Positions 35,238 to 44,369 of a stretch of DNA of 64,000 nt are shown one piece after another. The notes under the pieces are model-generated. The model did not search any database and was not told the DNA's origin. It worked only from the letters and a program-made list of their open reading frames with translations. The stretch is from JAFKFH01 sp017307375 (GTDB lineage Bacteria; Pseudomonadota; Alphaproteobacteria; Ferrovibrionales; Ferrovibrionaceae), in the NCBI GenBank assembly GCA_965229335.1, contig OZ245874.1, forward strand, positions 3,968,001-4,032,000, in the 5' to 3' direction. How positions within the stretch are numbered: the first letter of the stretch is position 1; each line of letters begins with the position of its first letter. Made by a program: the position numbers and the translations under genes.

Positions 35238-36086
35238 TCAGTCATCACGCTCGACCAGATAGCATAGCATGTGCCCGGCAATTCCGACCGGCAGGACCGC
35301 CCGCAACAATCGACCGACCGGCGTAAAGTCGACGGCGACCCGCTGGCGATCGAAGCGGCCGGCCAGGCGGCCAAAGTGATGCAGGATACCCTCGTCATGG
35401 AAACCCACGAACTCCTCGCGGACGGCAAGCCCCGCTTCCGCCAGGAAGCTGCGCATCTGCGACCGGGTGAAGCGATATTCGTAGAAGAACCAGCCTTGCT
35501 CGTCGTTGCTGAAGAACGGCAGCCAGTCGTGCCGCGGCCCCTTGCGGGCATTGGCGAGCCTGGTGGGGCCAACGCGCTTGCCGAAAAGACGCCGGAGCTG
35601 CGGGATCGCCTTGACGGTCAGGGACAGATTGGCAAATGGCGACGCCAGACGGCGCAATGGGCTGCCGAAGGGCACGGTGATCAAGGCCCGGCCGCCGGGT
35701 CGCAACAGCCTGCGAAACTCGTGCAGCATGGCTTGCGGCCCATCCTGGGTATGTTCGATCGACCCGAACGCGATGATTCCGCCATAGCTGCCGTCCGGCA
35801 CGGGAACCGAGGCCATATCGCAGGCGAAGAAGCGCGCCTGCGGGAATTCGCGCGCCGCCCTGTCGCACAGTTCCTGCGACCAGTCGACACCGTCGCAGGC
35901 GATGCCCCGGCGCAGGAACCAGCCGCACCAGCGACCGCTGCCACATCCGGCTTCCAGGACGGGCTGGCTCTCGGCAAAAACGCGAAGGAGAAGTGGAACG
36001 AGCTCATTCCGATCGCAAGCATCGATCTGCTGGACCAGCGCCTCCGACAGGAAATCGGATTCGAAGGACTTTGAAACCTGGTTCAC
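35238..36086 (-). CDS. Class I SAM-dependent methyltransferase
   Basis: A 282-residue methyltransferase. The SAM-binding motif I is VLEAGCGSGRWCGWFLRRG, followed by motif II DGVDWSQ, and IIAFGSIEHTQDG with LRPGGRALITVPFGSP (the post-motif strand). The C-terminal part is hydrophobic near its end. The GTG start (36084-36086) has GGAG five bases upstream. It lies next to the family-4 glycosyltransferase on the same strand, which suggests methylation of a sugar or lipid-linked glycan, but the substrate is an inference. Confidence 0.86.
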   Translation of the reverse strand: MNQVSKSFESDFLSEALVQQIDACDRNELVPLLLRVFAESQPVLEAGCGSGRWCGWFLRRGIACDGVDWSQELCDRAAREFPQARFFACDMASVPVPDGSYGGIIAFGSIEHTQDGPQAMLHEFRRLLRPGGRALITVPFGSPLRRLASPFANLSLTVKAIPQLRRLFGKRVGPTRLANARKGPRHDWLPFFSNDEQGWFFYEYRFTRSQMRSFLAEAGLAVREEFVGFHDEGILHHFGRLAGRFDRQRVAVDFTPVGRLLRAVLPVGIAGHMLCYLVERDD

Positions 36087-36185
36087 ATCGTCTCCGGCAG
36101 GCGCGGCTTTGCTACCGGTCTTGTATCACGCTGCGCCGTATTCCGGAATTGAAGGCAACACGTGTTCGAATATCGCCATCGACCT

Positions 36186-37178
36186 CTATCGCGAGACTTT
36201 CGCGCGACCAGCGATATGCAGCCGCCCCCTCAGTTCGTCACCCAGCGCATCCATATCGTCGAGGCGGCCGTTGGGCCATGATTGCGGCTGATTATTGAAC
36301 CAATTTATTAGATTCTTATCGATAAGCCTTTGATGAAATTGTTCGAACTTGACTCGATCGCCTTTGGCTGGCAGCCGCTCGACCAGCACGGGAAGGCCAG
36401 TGGCGCAGGCTTCGGAGATCATCGAGACGGAATCGGAGGTCACCAGGATCTGGTCGGCAAGCGCCAGATAGCCGAAATAGGGGTTCGGTCCAGCCCCGTC
36501 GGTCCAAGGCGACCAGAAGCGGTGCGCGCTGCCGGCAAGGGCTGCGGAAAGGCTGCGGGCGGCGGACTCGCCCGTCCGGCGCGAAGCGGTGACGAGCAAG
36601 CCGCAACCGAGCGCGCGGAGCCGTCGGCCGAACCCGGCGGCCCAGTCGGAATCGAGGTGATAGACGCCGTTTGAACCGCCGATCAGAACCGCCAGCAGCG
36701 GCCGCGGCAGGCCGTCGGCCAGCGCGGCGAACTCGGCCGCCGCCGCCGCCAGACGGGCGCGGGTGACACGGTGCGGTGCGCCTTGCGTGACGACGACGTT
36801 CGCCCCGCGCACCGGGTCGTGCTCGGGCACCACCAGCACGTCGAAGCGAGCGCGGCCGGCGCGCGGATCCATCACGCAGACGAGTTTCGGACGGCCGCCG
36901 GCGGCGCGCTTGATCGCCAGGGCGGCGAGGGCGGCGCGGCGGCCGCAACAGACGATCAATTCGGGCCAGGGTGGGGTAATGCCCTCGCCTTCGATCGCCG
37001 AAACCGGCGTCGGAAGCAGCCCGACCGGCGCCCAGGACCAGGGCTTGGCGACCCGCACGACCTTGTTGACCGGGGCGGGGTAGCCGATCGCCTCGGCGAT
37101 GCCGATGGCCTGGGACTGGTGGCCGGCCTCGCCGGTGGTCAGCGCCCAGCACAGCCCCCTGCCCGGCTCGAGGTTCAT
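36186..37178 (-). CDS. ELM1/GtrOC1-like family protein (DUF1022)
   Basis: A 330-residue protein resembling the plant mitochondrial-fission factor ELM1 and its bacterial relatives, which look like GT-B glycosyltransferases. Seen are LCWALTTGEAGHQSQAIGIAEAIG in pieces at the N terminus, LVVPEHDPVRG, VLIGGSNGVYHLDSDW, and ILVTSDSVSMISEACATGLPVLVE in pieces near the C terminus. These match the conserved family blocks. The biochemical function in bacteria is not established. Its ATG overlaps the MBL-gene stop by one base (TGATG), putting it at the end of the tatD-metG operon, ahead of the glycan-modifying genes. Confidence 0.8.
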   Translation of the reverse strand: MNLEPGRGLCWALTTGEAGHQSQAIGIAEAIGYPAPVNKVVRVAKPWSWAPVGLLPTPVSAIEGEGITPPWPELIVCCGRRAALAALAIKRAAGGRPKLVCVMDPRAGRARFDVLVVPEHDPVRGANVVVTQGAPHRVTRARLAAAAAEFAALADGLPRPLLAVLIGGSNGVYHLDSDWAAGFGRRLRALGCGLLVTASRRTGESAARSLSAALAGSAHRFWSPWTDGAGPNPYFGYLALADQILVTSDSVSMISEACATGLPVLVERLPAKGDRVKFEQFHQRLIDKNLINWFNNQPQSWPNGRLDDMDALGDELRGRLHIAGRAKVSR

Positions 37179-37930
37179 CAGACGTCGATCACCATGCCGT
37201 CATAGGCTGGCTCGACGCCCGGCGGCAGTTCGGCGGCAAGCTTTCGATAGTCGAGGTCGACATGCATGTTGGTCAGGATCGCACGCTCCGGCTTGACCCG
37301 GGCGATCCACTCGAGCGTCTGGGCGACATGCGTATGGGTCGGATGGGGCAGATAGCGCAACGCGTCGACGATCCAGACCTTGGTCCCGGCGAGCTGTTCG
37401 AACGCGCGATCGGACAGGCGCACGACATCGTTGTTGTAGGCGATGTCGCCGAACCGGAACCCCAGCGAGGGAATGGTGCCGTGATCCTGTTCGATCGGCT
37501 CGATCGGAATGTCGCCGATCGCGAACCGACCGGGGATCAACCGGGCCTGGAGGATCGCCGGATAACCGGCATGCCCCTCGAAGCAGTAGCGAAACTTGGC
37601 CTGGAGCCGGTCGAGCGTCATCTGGTCGCCCCAGGCCTCGATCTGCCGGCGCATCACCAGGGTCAGGTAGCGCAGGTCGTCGATGCCGTGGGTCTGGTCG
37701 GCGTGATCGTGGCTCCAGACCACCGCATCGAGATGCTTGACGCCGGCGGAAATGAACTGCTCGCGCAGGTCGGGGCTGGTATCGACCAGGACGGAGGTCG
37801 CGTCGGTCTGCACCAGGATCGACGAACGCCGGCGCCGGTTGCGCGGTTCGTTCGGGTCGCAATCACCCCACGAGCCGTCGATGCGCGGCACGCCAGGCGA
37901 GGAACCGCAGCCCAGGATGGTGACCTTCAT
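37178..37930 (-). CDS. MBL-fold metal-dependent hydrolase (PhnP-like)
   Basis: A 250-residue MBL-fold hydrolase. It begins MKVTILGCGSSPGVPRIDG, a PhnP/RNase Z-type N terminus, with VLVDTSPDLREQF and the metal site SHDHADQTHGIDDLR. The last His of HxHxDH is Gln here. Further ligand-type sequence is YNNDVVRLSD, ALRYLPHPTHTHVAQ and LTNMHVDLDY. The cyclic phosphodiesterase role of PhnP is only a guess for this protein. Genes of this type commonly follow tatD and metG in Alphaproteobacteria. The ATG overlaps the tatD stop (ATGA); the longer open frame is a mirror of tatD. Confidence 0.88.
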   Translation of the reverse strand: MKVTILGCGSSPGVPRIDGSWGDCDPNEPRNRRRRSSILVQTDATSVLVDTSPDLREQFISAGVKHLDAVVWSHDHADQTHGIDDLRYLTLVMRRQIEAWGDQMTLDRLQAKFRYCFEGHAGYPAILQARLIPGRFAIGDIPIEPIEQDHGTIPSLGFRFGDIAYNNDVVRLSDRAFEQLAGTKVWIVDALRYLPHPTHTHVAQTLEWIARVKPERAILTNMHVDLDYRKLAAELPPGVEPAYDGMVIDV

Positions 37931-38724
37931 GCGGTCTTTCCGGCGTGCGGTTGCGCCTTGGAGAACAGCCGGAAGAAGTTGGCGGTCGTCAGTTCGGCCA
38001 ATTCCTCGTTGGCCATGCCGAGCTCCTTGGCCAGGAACGCGGCGGTATGGACGACGAAGGCCGGCTCGTTCTTCTGGCCGCGCTTCGGCACCGGGGCGAG
38101 ATAGGGAGAATCGGTTTCGACCAGCAGCCGGTCGCGAGGGATGAAGCGGGCGGTTTCGCGGATATCGCCGGCGTTCTTGAACGTGACGATCCCGGACAGC
38201 GAGATCGAGAGGCCTAGGTCGAGCGCGGTGCGCGCCAGCGCCGCCGACGAGGTGAAGCAGTGGATCAGGCCGCTGAAGGCGCCCTGCCCCATCTCGTCCT
38301 TGAGAATGGCACAGGTATCGTCGTCGGCATCGCGGGTATGGATGACGACGGGCAGGCCGGTCGCGCGCGCCGCCTGCAGATGGGCGCGGAACGACCGCTG
38401 CTGCTGGTCCCGGTCGGAATGATCGTAGAAATAGTCGAGCCCGGTTTCGCCGACCCCGACGACCTTGGGATGCGCGGTCTCGGCGATCAACCGCGCGGCA
38501 TCGATGTCGGGCTCCTTGTCCGCCTCGTGCGGATGCAGACCCACGGTGCACCAGATGTCGGGATCGCTCTCGGCGATGGCGCGTACCGCGGGAAAGTCGT
38601 GCAGCTTGGTCCCGATGGTCAGCATCGTGCGCACGCCGGCGGCGCGCGCACGGTTGACGATGTCGTCCCGCTCCGGCCCCGCGGCGAAATAGTCGAGGTG
38701 GCAATGGCTGTCGATCAGCGTCAT
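37927..38724 (-). CDS. tatD: TatD-family metal-dependent deoxyribonuclease
   Basis: A 265-residue TIM-barrel hydrolase of the TatD/YcfH group. Metal ligands are visible in IDSHCHLDYF at the N terminus, GETGLDYFYDHSD, VVIHTRDAD, IHCFTSSA, and VETDSPYLAPVP near the end. The family has 3'-5' exonuclease or DNase activity and is linked to DNA repair and proofreading. The ATG overlaps the metG stop by one base, and its stop overlaps the next MBL gene, so the three are coupled. Confidence 0.93.
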   Translation of the reverse strand: MTLIDSHCHLDYFAAGPERDDIVNRARAAGVRTMLTIGTKLHDFPAVRAIAESDPDIWCTVGLHPHEADKEPDIDAARLIAETAHPKVVGVGETGLDYFYDHSDRDQQQRSFRAHLQAARATGLPVVIHTRDADDDTCAILKDEMGQGAFSGLIHCFTSSAALARTALDLGLSISLSGIVTFKNAGDIRETARFIPRDRLLVETDSPYLAPVPKRGQKNEPAFVVHTAAFLAKELGMANEELAELTTANFFRLFSKAQPHAGKTA

Positions 38725-40271
38725 CAGCCGGCCGCCGGCTCGACGTAACGCGGGAAGACACCCTGCGGCGCGGGCAGGCTGGTGCCGGGCACCAAGGCCC
38801 CGCCCTCGCCCAGCCCGGCGAAGCCGCGGCTATCAGGGCCGACGGCCAGCAGGTCCAGCACCTTGGCCGCCCCATCGGGCACGAACGGCTGCGCCAGGAT
38901 CGCCAGATGCCGGATCGTCTCGGCCAGCACCCAGAGCACGGTCAGCATCCGCGCCGGGTCGGTCTTCTTGAGCGTCCAGGGCGCCTCGACATCGATATAG
39001 CGATTGGCGGAATCGACGAGATCCCACCATTGCTGCAGCGCGACATGGATGGCCTGTTCGGTGAGCGACGTGCGCATCCGCTCGACCAGGCTGTGCGCTT
39101 CGGCCAGCAGGGCTTGATCGGATTCCGACAGGGCGCCGGGCTGCGGCACCCGGGCCTCGGCATTCTTGGCGATGAACGACAGCGTCCGCTGCGCCAGATT
39201 GCCGAAGCCGTTGGCCAGTTCGCCATTGATCCGGTTGATCATGCCGCGGCGGCTATAGTCGCCGTCATTGCCGAACGGCACTTCGCGCATCAGGAAGTAG
39301 CGGGTCTGATCGAGCCCGAAGGTCGAGACCAGTTCGACCGGGTCGATCACGTTGCCGAGCGACTTCGAAATCTTCTGCCCCTCGTTGGTCCACCAGCCGT
39401 GGGCGAAGACGCGCTTCGGCGGTGCAACGCCGGCCGCCATCAGGAAGGCAGGCCAGTAGACCGCATGAAAGCGCACGATATCCTTGCCGACCATATGCAG
39501 GTCGGCCGGCCAGTAGCGCCGGAAAGCATCGTTTCCGGTATCCGGATAGCCGACGGCGGTGATGTAGTTGGTCAGCGCGTCGAGCCAGACATACATGACG
39601 TGGGCCTCGTCGCCCGGTACCGGCACGCCCCATTTGAACGAGGTGCGGGAGACCGACAGGTCCTTCAGGCCACCCTTGACGAACGACACCACCTCGTTGC
39701 GGCGGCTCGTCGGCAGGATGAAGCCCGGATTCTCGTCGTAGAACTTGAGCAGCCGGTCGCCCCAGGCCGACAGGCGGAAGAAATAGGACGGCTCGACCAC
39801 CCACTCGACCGGGGCGCCCGAGGGCGCGTAGAATTTGCCGTCCTCGCGCTTCTCCAGTTCGTCCTCGCCGTAGAAGGCTTCGTCGCGGACCGCGTACCAC
39901 CCCTCGTACTGGCCGAGATAGATGTCGCCGGATTCGATCAGGCGCTGCCACAGCGCCTGGCAGGCAGCGTAATGGCGTGGCTCGGTCGTCCGGATGAACT
40001 GGTCGTTCGAGATGTTGAGCAGCTTGGCCAGATCACGGAACGACTGGCTGACCTCGTCGCAGAACGCCTTGGGTTCCTTGCCGGCGGCCGCGGCGGACTT
40101 CTCGACCTTCTGCCCATGCTCGTCGGTGCCGGTCAGGAACATCACGTCATAGCCGTCCAGCCGCTTGAACCGGGCCAGCACGTCGCAGGCCAGCGTCGTG
40201 TAGGCATGGCCGATATGCGGCTTGTCGTTGACGTAGTAGATCGGCGTGGTGACGTAAAAGCTTTGCGGCAT
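38724..40271 (-). CDS. metG: Methionyl-tRNA synthetase
   Basis: A 515-residue class I synthetase that charges methionine onto tRNA-Met. The HIGH motif is KPHIGHAY and the KMSKS motif is KISKSLGNVIDP. The connective-peptide region (about residues 120-160) has no cysteines, so this is the zinc-free form, and the C-terminal EMAP-like tRNA-binding domain is absent, as in the shorter bacterial type. The anticodon-binding helical domain starts around GDYSRRGMINRINGELANG in pieces. It follows holB by 48 bp and overlaps tatD by one base. Confidence 0.96.
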   Translation of the reverse strand: MPQSFYVTTPIYYVNDKPHIGHAYTTLACDVLARFKRLDGYDVMFLTGTDEHGQKVEKSAAAAGKEPKAFCDEVSQSFRDLAKLLNISNDQFIRTTEPRHYAACQALWQRLIESGDIYLGQYEGWYAVRDEAFYGEDELEKREDGKFYAPSGAPVEWVVEPSYFFRLSAWGDRLLKFYDENPGFILPTSRRNEVVSFVKGGLKDLSVSRTSFKWGVPVPGDEAHVMYVWLDALTNYITAVGYPDTGNDAFRRYWPADLHMVGKDIVRFHAVYWPAFLMAAGVAPPKRVFAHGWWTNEGQKISKSLGNVIDPVELVSTFGLDQTRYFLMREVPFGNDGDYSRRGMINRINGELANGFGNLAQRTLSFIAKNAEARVPQPGALSESDQALLAEAHSLVERMRTSLTEQAIHVALQQWWDLVDSANRYIDVEAPWTLKKTDPARMLTVLWVLAETIRHLAILAQPFVPDGAAKVLDLLAVGPDSRGFAGLGEGGALVPGTSLPAPQGVFPRYVEPAAG

Positions 40272-40319
40272 GGCTCAACCGATTCAGAACAGGCGTGGAA
40301 AATCAGGAACCTACCATCA

Positions 40320-41429
40320 TCAGGCAGGTTTGGCCGCCCGCTCCAGAAGGGAGAAGACGTTCAGCACCACCTGCTTCTTGTCGAGGTTGACGCTGTCGGC
40401 TCGGGCGATCAGGCCGGAGACGTTCTCCCACACCTCCACCGAGCGATCAAGGCCGCAGCGTTCGGGCAGGATGGTCAGGGCCTGTGTCTCCCCCGGCACG
40501 ATCGGCGGCGGCATGACCCCGGATGCCGCGGCCCGCACCCCGCGCGCCAGCCACCAGCCCAGCAGGTCGGTGAACACCTGCCACGCCCCCTCCTCGCCCT
40601 TGCGGGCGAGCTTGTCGCCGAAGGCATGCAGCTTCACGGCGTCGATGCGCGGGAGGTTCGCGACGAGATCGACGATCTGGCGGTAGAGGTCGAGGCCGCC
40701 GGCCTCGTGCAGTGCGACGGCGCGGCCCGGCGCGCCCTCCGCCAGCCGGGCCAGCGCCAAGCGCTCGTCGCGCTCGCTGTCCGGCAGGCAGCGCGACAGC
40801 ACCGCGATGGTGTCGTCCTCGCCGAGCGGGCGCAGTTTCAGCACGCGGCAGCGCGACCGGATGGTCGGCAGCAGACCGCCCGGGGCATGGGCCAGCAGCA
40901 GCAGCAACGCGCGCTGCGGCGGCTCCTCAAGAATCTTCAGCAGCCCATTGGCTGCATTACGATTCATTTCGTCGGCTGCATCGACGATCACGACCCGCCA
41001 GCCATCTTCGGCGGCGGTCGAATGGAAGAATGGCTGCAGCCGGCGGATATCGTTGACGCCGATTTCCTTGCGCCAGCGCTTGGCCTTGTCGTCCCAGGAG
41101 CGGGCGATGGTGACGAGGTCCGCCGCCCCGGAAGCGACACGGGCGAACAGCGGGTCGTCGGGCGATACGTCCAGCGAGGTCGGCGCCGGCTCGTCGAACA
41201 TCGAAAACCCGCCCGCCCCGGCCTCCTTCTGCTTCAGGACGAACCGGGCAAAACGGAAGGCCAGCGTCGCCTTGCCGATACCCTTGGGACCGGTGAACAG
41301 CCAGGCATGGGGCAGCCGACCAGAATTGAAGGCGTCGAGCAACGTGCGCTCGGCCTCGCCGTGCCCGATCAGCGCGGTAGCGGTCCGGGCAGCGTGCGTC
41401 GGATCCTGGGATGGATCGAAATCGCTCAT
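40320..41429 (-). CDS. holB: DNA polymerase III subunit delta prime
   Basis: A 369-residue clamp-loader subunit. The P-loop is FTGPKGIGKATLAFRFARF in pieces, followed by VVIVDAADEMNRNAANGLLKILEEPP in pieces and LLLLLAHAPGGLLPTIRSRC in pieces, the standard delta-prime layout with a degenerate ATPase site. The ATG at 41427-41429 overlaps the tmk stop. The tmk-holB-metG-tatD order is a common bacterial arrangement linking nucleotide supply and replication. Confidence 0.95.
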   Translation of the reverse strand: MSDFDPSQDPTHAARTATALIGHGEAERTLLDAFNSGRLPHAWLFTGPKGIGKATLAFRFARFVLKQKEAGAGGFSMFDEPAPTSLDVSPDDPLFARVASGAADLVTIARSWDDKAKRWRKEIGVNDIRRLQPFFHSTAAEDGWRVVIVDAADEMNRNAANGLLKILEEPPQRALLLLLAHAPGGLLPTIRSRCRVLKLRPLGEDDTIAVLSRCLPDSERDERLALARLAEGAPGRAVALHEAGGLDLYRQIVDLVANLPRIDAVKLHAFGDKLARKGEEGAWQVFTDLLGWWLARGVRAAASGVMPPPIVPGETQALTILPERCGLDRSVEVWENVSGLIARADSVNLDKKQVVLNVFSLLERAAKPA

Positions 41430-42085
41430 CTGCCCAGGTCGAAGCGCTCGGCGACCGCAGCCCAGATCAGGGCGGCAGTACCGTCGATGTCGCCGGAACC
41501 GTCGACCAGCCGGCAGCGATCGGGTTCGGCGGCGGCGATGGCGTGGAAGCCCGCCGACAGCCGGCGGTGGAAGTCGAGGTCGAGGCCTTCGAAACGCTGC
41601 TCGTCGCCGGCCCGGGCCCGGGCCCGGGCGAGGCCGATTTCCACCGGCAGGTCGAGAATCAGGGTCAGGTCCGGGCGAAAATCGCCGAGCGTCCAGGCAT
41701 AGAGTTCGGCGATCTTCCCGGGGCCGATCCCGCGGGCATAGCCCTGGTAGGCCATCGAAGAATCGGCAAACCGGTCGGAGACGACCCACTCGCCCCGTTC
41801 GAGCGCCGGCCAGACCGTCGCGCGCAGGTGATCGCGCCGGGCGGCGAACATCAGCAGCGCCTCGGTCACTCCGTCCCAGCGATCCCCGGCGCCGGTGACG
41901 ACGAGGTTGCGGATCGCTTCGGCGCCCGGCGAGCCGCCTGGTTCACGCGTCCGCCGCACGGTCTTGCCGGCCGCCTCGAGGCGGGCGACGAGATGCGCGA
42001 TCTGGGTCGACTTGCCGGCCCCCTCGCCGCCTTCGATGGTGATGAAGCGGCCGGGCTGGCGGCCTGCGCGGCCGCCGGCCGTCAT
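41426..42085 (-). CDS. tmk: Thymidylate kinase
   Basis: A 219-residue kinase phosphorylating dTMP to dTDP. The P-loop is IEGGEGAGKSTQ; the DR(Y/F) motif is VVSDRFADSSMAYQG; the LID-type sequence lies in LARARARAGDEQRFE. The ATG at 42083-42085 overlaps the carboxypeptidase gene's stop (ATGA); a further in-frame extension upstream is a mirror of that gene. The Ala-Arg repeat is encoded by a short tandem GC repeat noted separately. Confidence 0.95.
   Translation of the reverse strand: MTAGGRAGRQPGRFITIEGGEGAGKSTQIAHLVARLEAAGKTVRRTREPGGSPGAEAIRNLVVTGAGDRWDGVTEALLMFAARRDHLRATVWPALERGEWVVSDRFADSSMAYQGYARGIGPGKIAELYAWTLGDFRPDLTLILDLPVEIGLARARARAGDEQRFEGLDLDFHRRLSAGFHAIAAAEPDRCRLVDGSGDIDGTAALIWAAVAERFDLGR
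41611..41628. repeat. Tandem (CCCGGG)3 within tmk
   Basis: Three head-to-tail CCCGGG hexamers encode the Ala-Arg repeat of thymidylate kinase. The run is self-complementary. A change in copy number would add or remove two residues without shifting the frame. Confidence 0.8.
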
Positions 42086-43260
42086 GGCGCGGCGACTTTG
42101 TTCAGCCCGACGAGGCTGAGAAGTGTCGCCTGGATGCGGCCGGCGAAACCGAGCCGGTCGACCGGGCCGGCCGCCACCAGCGGCACCTCGATCTGCCTGG
42201 GTTGTTCCAGCCGGTCCATCTCGGGGGCCGCGATCAGCAGGCGGCCGACCGGCTGACCCGCCTGGATCGGCGCCGGAATCGGGTTGTCCCACACGGCGGT
42301 GACCTTGAGCCCCGGGCGGTCGCGCTTGGACAGGGTGACGTAGGTTTCCTTCGAAACGGTTAGCGGCACGGACGGCTGCACGCCGAGCCAGACGCCGGCG
42401 GTATCGACGACCTGTCCGGGGGAGAAGATCTTGTAGGTGTCGAACTCGTTGAAGCCCCAGTCGAGCAGGCGCTCGGATTCCCGCGACCGCTCGTTCATCG
42501 ACTTCAAGCCGTTGACCACCATGATGATGCGCCGGCCGTCGCGCTTGGCCGAAGCTGTCAGGCCGTAGCCGGCCGCGTCGGTATGGCCGGTCTTCATGCC
42601 GTCCGCGCCGGTGTTCTTGTAGAGCAGCGGGTTGCGGTTGCCCTGCTTGATATTGTTGTAGGTGAAGCTGATCTCGGAATAGAAGCGATAGAATTGCGGA
42701 AAGCGGATGATGATCTCGCGTGCCAGCAAGGCCAGTTCGCGCGGGGTCATCAAGTGGCCGTCCTGGGGCAGGCCGGTCGCGTTCTTGAACACGCTCTTGC
42801 TCATGCCGAGTTCACGGGCACGGGCCGTCATCTGCTCGGCAAAACGCTCCTCGCTGCCGGCAAGCCCCTCGGCGAGCACGACGCAGGCATCGTTACCCGA
42901 CTGGATGATGACGCCGCGCAGCAGATCTTCGACCGACACGCGGTCGCCGACATGGACGAACATCTTCGACCCGCCGGTCTTCCACGCCTTTTCCGAAACG
43001 CCCATCTGGTCGGTCATATGCAGGGTGCCGGCGGCGAGGCGCTCGAACACCATGAACGCCGTCATCAGCTTGGACATCGACGACGGCGGCATCAGTTCGT
43101 CGCCGTTCTTGTTGTACATCACCGCGCCGGTCTGGAAATCGACCATGAACGCCTGGCGCGCAGCGGTCTCGAAGCCCTGTGCCATGGCAATGGCAGGGCC
43201 GAGCCCGAGAATGGCGGAGGCAACGAACAGGACGCGCCCCAGCCGTGCGATGATGGACAT
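42082..43260 (-). CDS. D-alanyl-D-alanine carboxypeptidase (penicillin-binding protein 5/6 type)
   Basis: A 392-residue periplasmic enzyme that trims the terminal D-Ala of peptidoglycan stem peptides. A signal peptide ends near AIAMAQG (about residue 27). The active-site triad motifs are SMSK (in PPSSMSKLMTAF), SGN (IQSGNDAC) and KTG (MKTGHTDAAGY). A PBP5-type C-terminal domain follows (about 280-380), ending in a hydrophobic stretch that may anchor the protein. The ATG at 43258-43260 begins the signal peptide; a longer open reading is ignored. It precedes tmk with an ATGA overlap and follows rlpA. Confidence 0.94.
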   Translation of the reverse strand: MSIIARLGRVLFVASAILGLGPAIAMAQGFETAARQAFMVDFQTGAVMYNKNGDELMPPSSMSKLMTAFMVFERLAAGTLHMTDQMGVSEKAWKTGGSKMFVHVGDRVSVEDLLRGVIIQSGNDACVVLAEGLAGSEERFAEQMTARARELGMSKSVFKNATGLPQDGHLMTPRELALLAREIIIRFPQFYRFYSEISFTYNNIKQGNRNPLLYKNTGADGMKTGHTDAAGYGLTASAKRDGRRIIMVVNGLKSMNERSRESERLLDWGFNEFDTYKIFSPGQVVDTAGVWLGVQPSVPLTVSKETYVTLSKRDRPGLKVTAVWDNPIPAPIQAGQPVGRLLIAAPEMDRLEQPRQIEVPLVAAGPVDRLGFAGRIQATLLSLVGLNKVAAP

Positions 43261-43331
43261 GGCGGATACCCCCCTCGTTGACCGTGCGGTCCTGTTAGTC
43301 CGACAACGCGGCGAAACCATGACCACTGAAC

Positions 43332-44327
43332 TTACTCCACCACGATATGCGCCTGCGTCTCGCCGCCGGCGATCATCTGGCTCAGCAACTGATCGGCCCG
43401 CTCGACGGAATCGATCGGACCAAGCCGCACACGATAGAAATCGGTGCCGTTGACGACGGTCTGCGTGACCCGCGTCGGGCCGAACCGCCCGATCTTCGCC
43501 GACTGGCGATTGGCGTTGTCGAACACCGTGAAGGCACCGGCCTGGATGTAGATATTGGTCTGCTTGACCGGCTCGACGCGGACAGTCTGGGCGGTGTAGT
43601 CCGGCGGAATATCGGCGGTGACCACACGGGTCTGCGGGGCGGGCGGTGTCGTCGGCTGCAATTGCGGCGGAGGCGGCTTGCCGGCGGCCGTCCGGCTCGG
43701 AACGGTCGGCGGCGGTGCCAGGGTCTGGACGCCGATATCGCCGCGTGGCGCGGCCGCCACCTGCGGCTGCGGTTCGTCACCCTGGGCGACCATCGTCCCG
43801 CCCTCGAGCGGCGCGTTCTCGATGAACTGGACGCGGACACGCGCGGTGCCCTTCTGCTCGAAGCCGAGCAACTGGGCGCCGCGTCGCGACATGTCGATGA
43901 TGCGTCCGTTGGCGAAGGGGCCGCGATCGTTGACGCGCACGACGATCGAGCGCCCATTCTCCAGGTTCGTCACCCGCACGAAAACCGGCATCGGCAGCGT
44001 CTGGTGGGCCGCCGTCAGATCGTTCATGTCGTAGGCTTCGCCGTTGGCGGTGTACTTGCCGTGGAACCCGGGCCCGTACCACGAGGCGATGCCGGTCTCG
44101 TCGTATTTCGGATTTTCTTTCGGGTAATACCAGACGCCGGCAACCTGATAGGGATTGCCGACCTTATAGACGCCCTTGCCGGGCGCCGCCTGGGCCGTCG
44201 TGCCCGCAGGCTTGGCGGCCGACTTGGCACCCGCGCCGACCAGCTTGGTTTCGGCACAGCCCCCCAAGCCGAGCGCGGCCAGCGCGACAAGCGCCGTGAC
44301 AGCCCGTAGATCCCTAGCCCGCATCAT
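43332..44327 (-). CDS. rlpA: RlpA-type septal lytic transglycosylase lipoprotein with SPOR domain
   Basis: A 331-residue outer-membrane lipoprotein that cleaves glycan strands lacking stem peptides during division. The lipobox is ALGLGGC (Cys24). The double-psi beta-barrel domain (about 75-165) has ASWYGPGFHGKYTANGEAYD in pieces, with DLTAAHQTLP and VRVNDRGPF, keeping the Glu, Asp and His expected for activity. A Pro/Thr-rich linker follows, then a C-terminal SPOR domain (about 255-331, YIQAGAFTVFDNANRQ) that binds denuded septal glycan. The linker contains APRGDIGVQTLAPPP, shared with the neighbouring MltB-type protein. Confidence 0.95.
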   Translation of the reverse strand: MMRARDLRAVTALVALAALGLGGCAETKLVGAGAKSAAKPAGTTAQAAPGKGVYKVGNPYQVAGVWYYPKENPKYDETGIASWYGPGFHGKYTANGEAYDMNDLTAAHQTLPMPVFVRVTNLENGRSIVVRVNDRGPFANGRIIDMSRRGAQLLGFEQKGTARVRVQFIENAPLEGGTMVAQGDEPQPQVAAAPRGDIGVQTLAPPPTVPSRTAAGKPPPPQLQPTTPPAPQTRVVTADIPPDYTAQTVRVEPVKQTNIYIQAGAFTVFDNANRQSAKIGRFGPTRVTQTVVNGTDFYRVRLGPIDSVERADQLLSQMIAGGETQAHIVVE

Positions 44328-44369
44328 CTGGTGGCGACCCCGCTATTTTCGCCCAGATATTCACAAAAT

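Noticed and set aside
37178..38875. Long 565-codon reading that would fuse sequence to the PhnP-like MBL gene
   Set aside because: The upstream part is out-of-frame tatD. The ATG at 37928-37930 overlapping the tatD stop is the natural start.
38907..41702. 931-codon open frame on the plus strand
   Set aside because: It is antisense to metG, holB and tmk, has no domain sense, and arises from GC-rich codon bias in the real genes.
42583..43453. Open frames opposite the carboxypeptidase gene
   Set aside because: They mirror a gene with intact SxxK, SGN and KTG motifs.
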